From positions 1 through 64,000 of the forward strand of contig CAYVFU010000007.1 in the NCBI GenBank assembly GCA_964450495.1: 64,000 nt of DNA, in the 5' to 3' direction. This DNA comes from CALFUK01 sp964450495. Lineage in GTDB: Bacteria; Bacteroidota; Bacteroidia; Chitinophagales; Saprospiraceae. Shown here in pieces: positions 44,730 to 54,256 of this stretch (its first letter is position 1; each line of letters opens with the position of its first letter). The notes under the pieces are model-generated. The model made no database searches, was not told where the DNA came from, and worked only from the letters and a program-made list of their open reading frames with translations. A program made the translations under genes and the position numbers.

Positions 44730-46252
44730 ATTGCAAAGACTCGTTCAAAATAACCACTCAGTTCTTCAACTGCATCATCAGCATTTGTTATCCCTGCCAA
44801 TACTTTTGCCAACCGTTTCTTATATTCCAATTGCATCGCCCTTCCAATCTGAATGCGTTGAGCTTGAGGTGAGCCAGCTCCATGCATGGACTCAGTGAGG
44901 TAACCAACAGCATTCCTTCCTAAAGTCATATTTTCAATCAGACGCAACATACGTACTCTTTCTTCCGTGGTAAATTCAGCTTTTCCTTTTAAATACTTTT
45001 TCACCAATAATCCAATCTCCGGATGATTTAAGTCTTTCTCTGATGGCATTGTTGCGACTAGGCCTCCGCCTAAATCTTGTGCCAATCGTCCAATTTCATA
45101 AGGCATTTTAGTCACGTGGTGTTTACAAACGTTTGCCAACATGTCATCACACATATAACACCCGGATTTGGTAGCATGTCCTTGATAACTGGCTGCAATT
45201 CCTGTCGCATAAATCGTTTCATTTAGATGTGTCATTTGGACCAACTTATCTTTTATATGAGATGCTTTTTCAACGCCATTCATCTCCGCTATATTTGCAG
45301 CAGCACCTATTAAGACATCTCCTACTCCACTTTTGCACACATATGATCGGCGATGGTAAGTTGTAAATCGCTCAACCAAAATGGAAGCGAATTCGTATTC
45401 CCCGTCCATAAAAATCCAATCATTCGGTATAAAAACATTCTCAAAAATGACCATAGCTTCTTGGCCTCCATAAGTATTGTTTCCAGTATCAATAGAACCA
45501 CCTTCCATACTCCTTGTATCGCAAGATTGGCGTCCATATATATATGTTATTCCTTCAGCATCCACGGGGACTGCACCGACGATGGCATAGTCTTTATCTG
45601 CCTCTCCAAGTCTCATCGTAGGCATAACCAACATATAGTGAGAATTGATGCAGCCTGTTTGATGAGCTTTAGCTCCTGAAATAAATACGCCTTCTTTTGT
45701 CCGTTTAACTATATGCACAAACATATCTGGATCCTCTTGTTGGTGAGGTGCAAGACTACGATCACCTTTTACATCTGTCATTGCTCCACCAACTACAAAA
45801 TTAAATTCATGCATCAATGTCAAAAACGTTTTCAATCGGCTGTGATAATTAGTCTTATTGGACTCATCTATTTCATAAGTGACAGAATACAATGAATTAA
45901 ACGCATCCATTCCGACACAACGTTGGAAGCATGTCCCAGTATTTTGTCCAAGCTTACGCTGCATTTTATTCTGCAAAACCATATCATCTGTAGACATCAC
46001 AACATGTAAAAATCGACTTATTGTTTTTCCTGTAAAAGGTGAAATAACAGATGCTAACTCAGGTTCGCGGATTGCAAGATCATACGTTTCAGCAACAGCA
46101 TTTATTGAAGGTCGAATCATAGGATGGTCTACAACATCATTGATTTCTTCTCCAAACAAATAGATTTTGAGCTCGCGATTTCGCAAACTGTTGATGTAGT
46201 CATCTCCAGTCACAATTTTCTTTGCACCTCTATGAATTGGATTCTTAGTCAT
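44726..46252 (-). CDS. 4-hydroxybutyryl-CoA dehydratase-like flavoprotein (AbfD/HpaB family)
   Basis: FAD protein of 508 aa. AbfD dehydrates 4-hydroxybutyryl-CoA to crotonyl-CoA using FAD and a [4Fe-4S] cluster. Here the cluster ligands appear kept: Cys108 and Cys112 in TCFQRC, plus His300 and a nearby Cys306 in YHRRSYVC (one residue shorter than the H-x6-C I expect for AbfD). This argues for AbfD over the cluster-free 4-hydroxyphenylacetate hydroxylase. The FAD-binding region carries AHQTGCINSHYMLVMPTM and YGRQSCDTRSMEGGSIDTGN. No other 4-hydroxybutyrate or GABA genes are visible, so the pathway is unresolved. The cluster is oxygen-sensitive in characterised members. Confidence 0.85.
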   Translation of the reverse strand: MTKNPIHRGAKKIVTGDDYINSLRNRELKIYLFGEEINDVVDHPMIRPSINAVAETYDLAIREPELASVISPFTGKTISRFLHVVMSTDDMVLQNKMQRKLGQNTGTCFQRCVGMDAFNSLYSVTYEIDESNKTNYHSRLKTFLTLMHEFNFVVGGAMTDVKGDRSLAPHQQEDPDMFVHIVKRTKEGVFISGAKAHQTGCINSHYMLVMPTMRLGEADKDYAIVGAVPVDAEGITYIYGRQSCDTRSMEGGSIDTGNNTYGGQEAMVIFENVFIPNDWIFMDGEYEFASILVERFTTYHRRSYVCKSGVGDVLIGAAANIAEMNGVEKASHIKDKLVQMTHLNETIYATGIAASYQGHATKSGCYMCDDMLANVCKHHVTKMPYEIGRLAQDLGGGLVATMPSEKDLNHPEIGLLVKKYLKGKAEFTTEERVRMLRLIENMTLGRNAVGYLTESMHGAGSPQAQRIQIGRAMQLEYKKRLAKVLAGITNADDAVEELSGYFERVFAI

Positions 46253-46409
46253 TTAATAAAATTAAGGAAAATGGTGAGAATAGGTGGAATCAAATTGTTT
46301 TGCTCATATCCGATTGGCTAAATATGTTGTGGACTTGCAGCTTGAAAGACGACGTTTATTGAACTAACCTTCTATTTCTATGTATATGTTGTTATTTTTG
46401 CGCCGATTT

Positions 46410-49400
46410 ATGACAAAGACAATAGAAGAAATTATAAAGGACCGCATTCTTATTCTCGATGGAGCAATGGGGACTATGATTCAGCGCCACAGACTAACAG
46501 AGGAAGATTTTCGTGGGGAGCGGTTTAAAGGATTCCATAAAGACATCAAAGGCAACAATGATTTGCTCTCAATCACTCAGCCAGAGATAATAAAAGAAAT
46601 ACACAGAGAGTACTTGCGCGCTGGGTCGGACATCATAGAGACCAACACCTTTAGTGCTACAGTTATCGCTCAAGAAGATTATGACTTGCAAGATGCTGTT
46701 TATGACATCAATTACTACTCAGCAAAGATAGCTAAAGAGGCAACGGAAGAGTTTACAAAAGAAAATCCTGATAAGCCTAGATTTGTGGCTGGTGCGATGG
46801 GCCCGACCAATCGAACATTGTCAATCTCTCCAGATGTCAATAATCCAGGATACCGTGCAGTTACCTTTGACGAAATGTGTCAAGCGTATCTCGATCAAGC
46901 AAGAGCACTCTGGGAAGGTGGCGTAGATCTGTTTTTAATCGAAACAGTCTTTGACACGTTAAATGCGAAGGCTGCTTTGTTTGCACTTGACCTTTTATTC
47001 GAAGAAAAAGAGGGAAAGAAACCAATCATAGTTTCTGGTACCATTACAGATGCTAGTGGCAGAACATTAAGCGGTCAGACAACTGAGGCCTTTTGGATAT
47101 CTATCAAACACATGAACCTATTCGCTGTGGGTTTGAATTGTGCATTAGGTGCTAAAGAGATGAGACCGTATGTTCAGACATTATCTAAAATATCTGACAC
47201 TTTTGTTTGTGCGTACCCAAATGCCGGTTTGCCAAATGAATTAGGAGAATATGATCAGTCTCCAGATCAAATGAAAGAATACATCAAAGATTTTGCTGGG
47301 AATGGTTTTGTCAACATTGTCGGTGGGTGCTGCGGCTCGACACCAGATCACATTCGTCTCATGGCAGAAGCTGTACAAGAATTAGAACCAAGACAGCCTA
47401 AAGAATCTTCAACTTTATCCATGTATAGCGGTCTTGAACCTTTGATCGTCCGAGATGACTTTAATTTTATTAATATAGGTGAACGAACAAATGTGACTGG
47501 CTCTAGAAAATTTGCTCGTTTGATAAAAGAAAAAAACTACGAAGAAGCACTATCTGTAGCCAACCATCAGGTAGAAGGAGGCGCACAGATTTTGGATGTA
47601 AATATGGATGAAGGTCTACTTGATTCAGAAGAGGAAATGAAAACCTTCCTCAATATGATGATGGCTGAGCCTGATATTGCCAAATTACCTATCATGATCG
47701 ATTCTTCGAAATTTTCAGTTATTGAAGCAGGTCTTAAATGCGTACAAGGGAAATCCATTGTCAATTCCATTTCGATGAAAGAGGGTGTGGAGACTTTTAA
47801 AAAACAAGCAAATATAGTAAGGCGTTTTGGTGCTGCTGCTGTGGTTATGGCATTTGATGAAGAAGGTCAAGCAGATACTACAGGACGTAAAGTCGAGATT
47901 TGTAAAAGAGCATATGATATTCTCGTAAATGAAGTTGGCTTCCCTCCGTCAGATATAATCTTTGATCCAAATATTTTTGCCGTTGCCACGGGAATTGAAG
48001 AGCACAATGAGTATGCCATTAACTTCATAGAAGCAACTCGTCAGATTAAAGAACTGTGTCCTGGTGCTAAAATAAGCGGCGGTGTAAGTAATATTTCTTT
48101 TTCCTATAGAGGGAATAATGTCATCCGCGAAGCTATGCATTCAGCGTTCTTATATCATGCCATTGAAGCAGGAATGGATATGGGAATTGTCAATGCTGGA
48201 ATGGTAGAAGTATACGAAGAAATCCCTAAAGATTTATTGAAGCTTGTCGAAGATGTGTTATTCAACCGTCACCCTGATGCTACAGATGCGCTCACTACTT
48301 ATGGTGAAAATATAAAAAGTGGTGGTAAGAAAAAGGTGCGAAATTTAGAGTGGAGAAAGTTACCTGTCAATAAACGTCTAGCACATTCTCTTGTCAAAGG
48401 AATAACAGAATATATAGAAGAAGATACCGAAGAAGCAAGGCAACAAGTCAATAAATCACTCGAAGTCATCGAAGGACCATTAATGGATGGGATGAATATT
48501 GTTGGAGACCTATTTGGTTCTGGTAAAATGTTTTTGCCACAGGTCGTCAAGAGTGCACGAGTCATGAAAAAATCAGTTGCTTATCTCACACCATTTATAG
48601 AAGCTGAAAAATCAAAAGGTGATAGCAATACGAAAGGTAAAATTCTATTAGCTACTGTCAAAGGTGATGTTCATGATATTGGAAAAAATATTGTTGGTGT
48701 TGTATTGGCTTGTAACAATTACGAAATCATTGACCTCGGAGTCATGGTCCGAGCAAATACGATATTAGAAGAAGCCGTAAAACACAATGTTGACATCATA
48801 GGCTTAAGTGGGTTGATTACACCTTCTCTAGACGAAATGGTATTTGTCGCAGAAGAGATGGAACGACTCAATATGAAAATACCATTATTGATTGGCGGAG
48901 CAACAACATCAAAATTACACACGGCATTAAAAATTGAGCCGAAATATTCTGGTGTAACAGTCCATGTACTTGATGCTTCTAAAAGTGTCACTGTTGCTAG
49001 TAATTTAACGACTGATAAAGAAGATGTCAAATCAAATTTCATCTTAGACGTTAAAAGTGAACTAGCTCGAATAAGAGAGAGTAGAGCACAAAGAGACGAT
49101 ACTAAAAAATACATTTCTTTAGAGGACGCCAGAAAAAAGACCGTTGATATCGACTGGTCCAATTATACACCGACCACTCCAAGTTTTATTGGAAACAAAG
49201 TGTACAATGATTTCCCATTAGAAGAATTGCGTCCATACATTGATTGGACTCCATTCTTTTCGAGTTGGCAATTGGCTGGGAAATATCCTGCAATCTTAAA
49301 TGATGACGTTGTCGGTAAAGAAGCAACTAAATTATATGCTGATGCTCAAGATATGCTCGACAAAATAATTGAAGAGAAATGGTTGACAGCAAAAGCAGTA

Positions 49401-50087
49401 GTCGGCCTATATCCTGCGAATAGTGTTGGCGATGATATTCTTGTTTACGATAATGAAAATCGAACAGAAGAAATAGGAAAGGTGTACAACCTTAGACAGC
49501 AACGTAAAAAAGCTGCCAACTTACCACAGTTTTGTTTGAGTGATTTTATCGCACCAAAAGACTCTAAGGTGAATGACTACATTGGAGGCTTTGCAGTCAC
49601 AGCTGGCATTGGCATAGAAGAACACGTCAAACGATTTGAAGCAGCTCAAGACGATTACAATGCTATTTTATTGAAAGCCTTGGCAGATAGATTCGCAGAA
49701 GCAATTGCAGAGAAAATGCATGAGCTCGTCCGTAAAGAATTATGGGGCTATGCTGGCAACGAACAATTAAGTAACGATGACTTAATCAAAGAAAACTACA
49801 AAGGCATTCGTCCAGCCCCAGGTTATCCAGCTTGCCCAAATCATACACAAAAGAATTTCCTTTTTGATCTGCTAGATGCAGAAACGAACACTTCTATAAA
49901 GTTAACAGAAAGCCTTGCCATGTATCCTGCGGCAAGTGTTAGTGGCTGGTACATCGCTCATCCAGAGGCCAGGTATTTTGGTCTGGGTAAGATCATGGAA
50001 GACCAAGTCAAAGATTTTGCTGAACGTAAGGGGATGGCATTGGATAAGGCGAAGAGGTGGTTAGGTAGTGTTAGGTTGGAAGGATAA
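46410..50087 (+). CDS. metH: Cobalamin-dependent methionine synthase
   Basis: Transfers methyl from methyltetrahydrofolate to homocysteine through B12. The 1225-aa protein has four modules in order: homocysteine domain with zinc cysteines (GLNCALGAKEM and NIVGGCCGSTPDH), pterin domain (about 350-610; NIGERTNVTGSRKFARLIKE), B12 cap and Rossmann domain with DVHDIGKNIVG, and a SAM activation domain (about 910-1225). I used ATG 46410, which matches the usual distance to RILILDGAMGTM; an ATG 30 bases earlier adds ten residues. I see no cobalamin or SAM riboswitch in the 157-base 5' region. It is one continuous gene, not split as in some Bacteroidota. Confidence 0.97.
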   Translation: MTKTIEEIIKDRILILDGAMGTMIQRHRLTEEDFRGERFKGFHKDIKGNNDLLSITQPEIIKEIHREYLRAGSDIIETNTFSATVIAQEDYDLQDAVYDINYYSAKIAKEATEEFTKENPDKPRFVAGAMGPTNRTLSISPDVNNPGYRAVTFDEMCQAYLDQARALWEGGVDLFLIETVFDTLNAKAALFALDLLFEEKEGKKPIIVSGTITDASGRTLSGQTTEAFWISIKHMNLFAVGLNCALGAKEMRPYVQTLSKISDTFVCAYPNAGLPNELGEYDQSPDQMKEYIKDFAGNGFVNIVGGCCGSTPDHIRLMAEAVQELEPRQPKESSTLSMYSGLEPLIVRDDFNFINIGERTNVTGSRKFARLIKEKNYEEALSVANHQVEGGAQILDVNMDEGLLDSEEEMKTFLNMMMAEPDIAKLPIMIDSSKFSVIEAGLKCVQGKSIVNSISMKEGVETFKKQANIVRRFGAAAVVMAFDEEGQADTTGRKVEICKRAYDILVNEVGFPPSDIIFDPNIFAVATGIEEHNEYAINFIEATRQIKELCPGAKISGGVSNISFSYRGNNVIREAMHSAFLYHAIEAGMDMGIVNAGMVEVYEEIPKDLLKLVEDVLFNRHPDATDALTTYGENIKSGGKKKVRNLEWRKLPVNKRLAHSLVKGITEYIEEDTEEARQQVNKSLEVIEGPLMDGMNIVGDLFGSGKMFLPQVVKSARVMKKSVAYLTPFIEAEKSKGDSNTKGKILLATVKGDVHDIGKNIVGVVLACNNYEIIDLGVMVRANTILEEAVKHNVDIIGLSGLITPSLDEMVFVAEEMERLNMKIPLLIGGATTSKLHTALKIEPKYSGVTVHVLDASKSVTVASNLTTDKEDVKSNFILDVKSELARIRESRAQRDDTKKYISLEDARKKTVDIDWSNYTPTTPSFIGNKVYNDFPLEELRPYIDWTPFFSSWQLAGKYPAILNDDVVGKEATKLYADAQDMLDKIIEEKWLTAKAVVGLYPANSVGDDILVYDNENRTEEIGKVYNLRQQRKKAANLPQFCLSDFIAPKDSKVNDYIGGFAVTAGIGIEEHVKRFEAAQDDYNAILLKALADRFAEAIAEKMHELVRKELWGYAGNEQLSNDDLIKENYKGIRPAPGYPACPNHTQKNFLFDLLDAETNTSIKLTESLAMYPAASVSGWYIAHPEARYFGLGKIMEDQVKDFAERKGMALDKAKRWLGSVRLEG

Positions 50088-50095
50088 AGTCTTTT

Positions 50096-50117
50096 CCATT
50101 GGGTCATGACCCAATGG
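50096..50117 (+). terminator. Perfect 22-base palindrome after metH
   Basis: CCATTGGGTCA and its exact complement TGACCCAATGG abut without loop at 50096-50117, nine bases beyond the metH stop. It is followed by an AATCCC/GGGATT hairpin at 50155-50174. The first can act as a terminator stem, but a loop-less palindrome may also be a protein site. Confidence 0.6.
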
Positions 50118-50242
50118 ATTAAATAATTTCCTTTATTAGATTTTATAAAATCAAAATCCCCAAAAATCGGGATTGTATAGAATTTCATAAAGACCTAACT
50201 TTAAATAATTCAAACTTTCAACTATTCACATAATCAACACAT

Positions 50243-50875
50243 ATGCTAGTCATACTTGACAACGGCCACGGCGGACTCATTAAAGGCAGACCCCAAACAC
50301 GTGAACGACGATCTGAAGAATTCCCGGATGGCAAACAACTCTTTGAAGGAGAACTCAATAGAGCTATCATAAATGGCATCATTCAAGAGCTAAGCTTTAT
50401 GCAAATTCCGTATGTACACATTTGTCCAGAATTAGAAGATGTGCTTATCGGTACTAGAATTGCTCGAGCTAACAGCCACCACCAAAACAATGCCTTGTTA
50501 GTCAGTGTGCATTCCAATACCAATGAAGGACCTCGAGCAGGAGATGGTTGTGAATTTCTGATTCACCCAAATTCATCCTTAGGACCATCAATAGCAACTA
50601 TTTTTGCAGAAGAATTTCAATCAGCTTTTCCAAACTCGCGGCTTCGAAGAGGAGAAGGTGGTACTCCATTTAAATTGAGAGGAGATTTAGGCTTATTGCG
50701 TCGAACGCGAATGCCTGCCATCCTTACTGAGAATTTCTTTTTTAATAATGAGCGTGAAACAAGAAGTATTTTATTGACGAGAGAAGGTAGATGGAAAATT
50801 ATCGATTATCATGTTGCAGCTATTATACGAGTGATGGTGGAAATTTTTGGAGAGCCTGCACCTATTAATGGGTAA
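50243..50875 (+). CDS. N-acetylmuramoyl-L-alanine amidase (Amidase_3), no signal peptide
   Basis: Zinc amidase of 210 aa that cleaves the MurNAc-L-Ala bond of peptidoglycan. Metal and catalytic positions are visible: His9 (LDNGHGG), Glu in LFEGELNRAI, His in LLVSVHSN, and the catalytic Glu in ILTENFFF. The protein is only the enzyme domain. It starts directly with MLVILDNGHGG and lacks any export signal, unlike host cell-division amidases. This is typical of phage- or tailocin-derived endolysins, or of cell-wall recycling enzymes that rely on another export route. It stands convergent to two small unknown genes. Confidence 0.88.
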   Translation: MLVILDNGHGGLIKGRPQTRERRSEEFPDGKQLFEGELNRAIINGIIQELSFMQIPYVHICPELEDVLIGTRIARANSHHQNNALLVSVHSNTNEGPRAGDGCEFLIHPNSSLGPSIATIFAEEFQSAFPNSRLRRGEGGTPFKLRGDLGLLRRTRMPAILTENFFFNNERETRSILLTREGRWKIIDYHVAAIIRVMVEIFGEPAPING

Positions 50876-50967
50876 CCTTCGATCATTTTTAAAGAAATTA
50901 CTGTTCAAATAATCAGCTACCATAACACAAAAAGGTTTTTGGGGATATCGTGCCTAACTGATATTAA

Positions 50968-51291
50968 CTATAGTACAAATTTGACTGTTGTCTCAACTAT
51001 AAATTTAATCACTTTACTTTTGAAGTGTCCCAATTTTACTTGAGAGACACCAATTTTTCTGAGCGTTTCTAATTGCAATAAATCCCGTTGGCTACCCACT
51101 AACCATTCAAAGTCTTCAATTGTCAATTGTTCGTTTTGCAATAAAATCGACCACCGCTCCAACTTTTCCTTGGACTCTATGAGGAGTCCTGAAATTTCCG
51201 TTTTCAATTCCTTAGTTTCTACATCAAACTTTTCCTTAACCAAGTCAATGATGCCCTTTTTTAATTCCTTTAATAATTCCTTGATGTCCAT
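50968..51291 (-). CDS. Small helical protein of unknown function
   Basis: A 107-aa protein without signal peptide, opening MDIKELLKELKKGIIDLVKE. It is made of amphipathic charged helices with a hydrophobic tail (residues 93-107). Its start lies one base after the stop codon of the upstream lipoprotein gene, so the pair is an operon and probably works together. I do not recognise the family. Confidence 0.6.
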   Translation of the reverse strand: MDIKELLKELKKGIIDLVKEKFDVETKELKTEISGLLIESKEKLERWSILLQNEQLTIEDFEWLVGSQRDLLQLETLRKIGVSQVKLGHFKSKVIKFIVETTVKFVL

Positions 51292-51292
51292 A

Positions 51293-51763
51293 TCAAATTG
51301 AGTTTAGAAATGTCGCTAAGGCAATGGAAGCAGCATTTTGCTCAGCTTTATTCTTTGCACCTTCATAGTCCAACAATTTGTCAAAAGCCTCTTCTATTTG
51401 AAGAACAGCTTCATTGACAAAAAACGGATTTTGAGGGCCAACTTCTCGCCAACGTTTTATAAATCCTGCATATAATTTGTTGTCCTCATTTAAAATAATT
51501 TCCCACATTTTAGACGTGATATTGTTGTTCTTACGACGACGATCATATTCATAAATCTTTTGTAATTCCTCAAAATGTTCTTCTACCTCCTCCTCATGAT
51601 CCTCATAAAAATAAATTGCCTTTTTCATCAGACTAACTGACTCTACTTTAGCATCAATTGTTTTATCGAAACTGTGTTGATCAAAAAGGGGTGTTTGTGC
51701 ACAGGAAATCCAGGCCAACAAAAATAAAGTGATGAGTAGATAGTTTAATGTGTTTCGGACCAT
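51293..51763 (-). CDS. Putative lipoprotein of unknown function
   Basis: A 156-aa protein with a lipoprotein signal (lipobox AWISC, Cys at about residue 21). The helical, strongly acidic body contains HEEEVEEHFEELQKIYEYDR near residues 56-75. There is no recognised domain. It is directly followed by the 107-aa gene and lies divergent from no gene but downstream of the IorB end. Membership in a peptidoglycan-linked module with the amidase is possible from position only. Confidence 0.6.
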   Translation of the reverse strand: MVRNTLNYLLITLFLLAWISCAQTPLFDQHSFDKTIDAKVESVSLMKKAIYFYEDHEEEVEEHFEELQKIYEYDRRRKNNNITSKMWEIILNEDNKLYAGFIKRWREVGPQNPFFVNEAVLQIEEAFDKLLDYEGAKNKAEQNAASIALATFLNSI

Positions 51764-51940
51764 TGTTTATTCTTTGCTAAAATTAGCTTTCTAGCATATC
51801 TTCTAAAAATAAACAAATCCTGATAAATCAAAACTGGCAAGTTTCAATTATGGCAAATATCTCAACTACACCACAATGGGCCATGACCTATTTGGATGTA
51901 TTTTCTTTTTAAAAATGAGTACAGTACCTAGCCCAAGTTC

Positions 51941-54238
51941 CTATACAAACGTATACCCCTGCTTCGCAATTGGTAACTTCCGAATCCGGTTTCCTGTCGC
52001 TGCAAAAATCGCATTGGTTAAAGCTGGTGCAGCTGGAGGAGTTCCCGGCTCACCTACCCCACCTGGATAATGCTCATTTTCCATAATGTGCACATCGACT
52101 TGTGGCGACACATTCATACGGACCATATCGTATTGAGGAAAATTTAATTCATTAACTGAACCATCATCCCAGGTAATCTCACCATATAACGCTGCAGATA
52201 ATCCGAAAACTAAACCACCTTCCATTTGGGCTTGAACAGTATCAGGATTGATGTATGTACCGCAATCAATGACACAAGAATATCTGTCAATAGAAAATTG
52301 TTTGTCTCCCAATTTAGAGATTTGAGCAACTTGTCCAACTATAGAACCAAAGCTCTTGTGCAATGCAATACCTCTGAATTTTCCATCTTGTGCTCCCCAG
52401 TTACCCAACTCTGCAGCTTTATCTAATACTGCTGCAAAGCGTGGATGGTTAGCTAATTTTGATTTTCTGAATTGGTATGGATCTTGACCGGCGGCATGTG
52501 CACATTCATCAAGAAAACTTTCTGTGAAAAAAGCATTTTGAGAACTACCGACTGATCTCCAAAATCCGACTTGGACTGGTAGGTCGTGGTTGCCAAAAGC
52601 TACTCGTTGGTTTTTCATGATGTATGGCAAATTAGCGGCACCTTCTATTGTCGCTTCATCTTTTTCAGGAGGTGGAGCCATCGCTGGCATCATTCTGCTA
52701 ATGGCACTATTGGATACAGATTGTAAGGCCATCATATTGTCCCAAGCAGTAATTTCACCGTTAGTGTCAACAACTGCTTTGAATCTACTCTTTGCTGCAG
52801 GTCGATACATGTCATTCTGCATATCTTCTTCTCTCGTAAATACCGTCTGAATAGGAACTCCAGGCATTTCTTTTGCAACCGCTGTCGCTTTTCTTACGAA
52901 ATCTGGTTCTGCTCGTCTACCGAATCCACCACCTAAATAAGTCGTATTAACTTTAATGGCTGACTTGGCTAATCCAGCTACTTCACTTACCATATTTTGA
53001 ACAATAGAAGATCCTTGATGACCAACCCATGCTTCTGCACTATCACTGTTTACCAAAACAGTACAGTTTAACGGTTCCATTGCAGCGTGAGCGAGGTATG
53101 GCACTTCGTAAGTACCCTCTATTACTGTGTTATTTTTATCAGAAAAGACAGCAGCAACATCGCCATCATTCACTGGTGTTGCAAGTGGTGTCTGTTCTAG
53201 AATTTCATTTAATTCAGCATCAATTGTAGCCGAATTAATATTGCCGTTTCCAGAATCGTCTTCTTCTACTCTTAATGCGAGTGCTGCATTTTTAGCACGC
53301 CATGTATTGTCACCAATAACAGCCGCACCAAATTCTGTTAAAACAACTTTTTCTATACCTGGTCTAGCTTCTATATCGTCCTTATTTATCAAGTCGGTAA
53401 TTTTTCCTCCGATGACAGAAGGATGTTTCAACACCGCATATTTCATATTCTCTAGTCGAACATCTAAGCCAAATTCTGCAGTCCCCGTTACTTTATCCGG
53501 AATATCCAATCGCTCCACTGGTTTGCCAATCAATTTCCACTCTGCTTTCTTCTTCAATTCCGGCAGACCGTCGTATTGAACCTCAGCCGCAGCTTCTGCC
53601 AACTGGCCATAACTTAATTTTTCGTTGTTGCCTGTATTTATAATGTGGCCGTTTTCTGCTTTGCAATCTGCGACATCAATGTCCCATTTATCTGCAGCAG
53701 CCACTTTCAACATTTCTCGTGCTGTTGCTCCAGCATAACGCATATTATTATAACCATCAGGAATTGTTGTACTCCCTCCTGTAGCAATTAATGGTAAGGA
53801 AGCATAAATCTTCTCCATCAAGGAATAACCTTTGAAGGCATTCGGTTCTTTCTGGGTCAACATGAACGTATTCGAATAAGGTGATTCTGGTTGTGGGTGT
53901 ATAACCTTAATCGTTGACATATCCACGTCCAATTCTTCAGCTATCATCTGAGGGATGGATGTATATACACCTTGACCCATTTCTGCTCTAGGGACGGCTA
54001 CAGTGATCGTATTGTCAGGTGCAATTCTAATCCAAGCATTTAAGGAATCTCCTTCGCCCATTCCTGCACCAGAGTATTTTTTGACTTTTTTATTCAAATA
54101 AACATTCCCACCAACGGCTACTAATAATCCAACACCTGCTAATCCACCTACACCGATAAATGCTCGACGTGTCCATTTACCTTTTTTCTTTTGTTTATGA
54201 TTGTTATCCATATCTGATTTATACGTATGATCTGCCAT
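51941..54238 (-). CDS. Xanthine dehydrogenase-family molybdopterin subunit (IorB-like)
   Basis: Large catalytic subunit, 765 aa, of an isoquinoline 1-oxidoreductase/aldehyde oxidase-type enzyme. It carries a twin-arginine-type N-terminus (KGKWTRRAFIGVGGLAGVGL, about residues 20-39), so it is exported folded with molybdenum cofactor. Motifs include PRAEMGQGVYTSIPQMIAEE, GGGFGRRAEPDFV and the active-site Glu in GGVGEPGTPPAAPALTNAIF. It is preceded by the 2Fe-2S subunit gene 18 bases upstream. There is no separate FAD subunit, which agrees with the two-subunit Ior type. Electrons would go to a cytochrome or quinone. The substrate is unknown; N-heterocycles or aldehydes by family. Confidence 0.9.
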   Translation of the reverse strand: MADHTYKSDMDNNHKQKKKGKWTRRAFIGVGGLAGVGLLVAVGGNVYLNKKVKKYSGAGMGEGDSLNAWIRIAPDNTITVAVPRAEMGQGVYTSIPQMIAEELDVDMSTIKVIHPQPESPYSNTFMLTQKEPNAFKGYSLMEKIYASLPLIATGGSTTIPDGYNNMRYAGATAREMLKVAAADKWDIDVADCKAENGHIINTGNNEKLSYGQLAEAAAEVQYDGLPELKKKAEWKLIGKPVERLDIPDKVTGTAEFGLDVRLENMKYAVLKHPSVIGGKITDLINKDDIEARPGIEKVVLTEFGAAVIGDNTWRAKNAALALRVEEDDSGNGNINSATIDAELNEILEQTPLATPVNDGDVAAVFSDKNNTVIEGTYEVPYLAHAAMEPLNCTVLVNSDSAEAWVGHQGSSIVQNMVSEVAGLAKSAIKVNTTYLGGGFGRRAEPDFVRKATAVAKEMPGVPIQTVFTREEDMQNDMYRPAAKSRFKAVVDTNGEITAWDNMMALQSVSNSAISRMMPAMAPPPEKDEATIEGAANLPYIMKNQRVAFGNHDLPVQVGFWRSVGSSQNAFFTESFLDECAHAAGQDPYQFRKSKLANHPRFAAVLDKAAELGNWGAQDGKFRGIALHKSFGSIVGQVAQISKLGDKQFSIDRYSCVIDCGTYINPDTVQAQMEGGLVFGLSAALYGEITWDDGSVNELNFPQYDMVRMNVSPQVDVHIMENEHYPGGVGEPGTPPAAPALTNAIFAATGNRIRKLPIAKQGYTFV

Positions 54239-54256
54239 TTTACTTTTCTTTTTAAA

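Noticed and set aside
46253..46409. Cobalamin or SAM riboswitch before metH
   Set aside because: The 157-base region is too short for a cobalamin riboswitch and shows none of its conserved boxes; no SAM-riboswitch core was seen either.
50243..51763. Prophage or tailocin
   Set aside because: Only a bare amidase domain suggests it; no tail, capsid, integrase, holin family or attachment site is visible around it.
51850..51912. 20-codon ORF after the IorB gene
   Set aside because: Too short to support, no ribosome-binding context or conserved feature.
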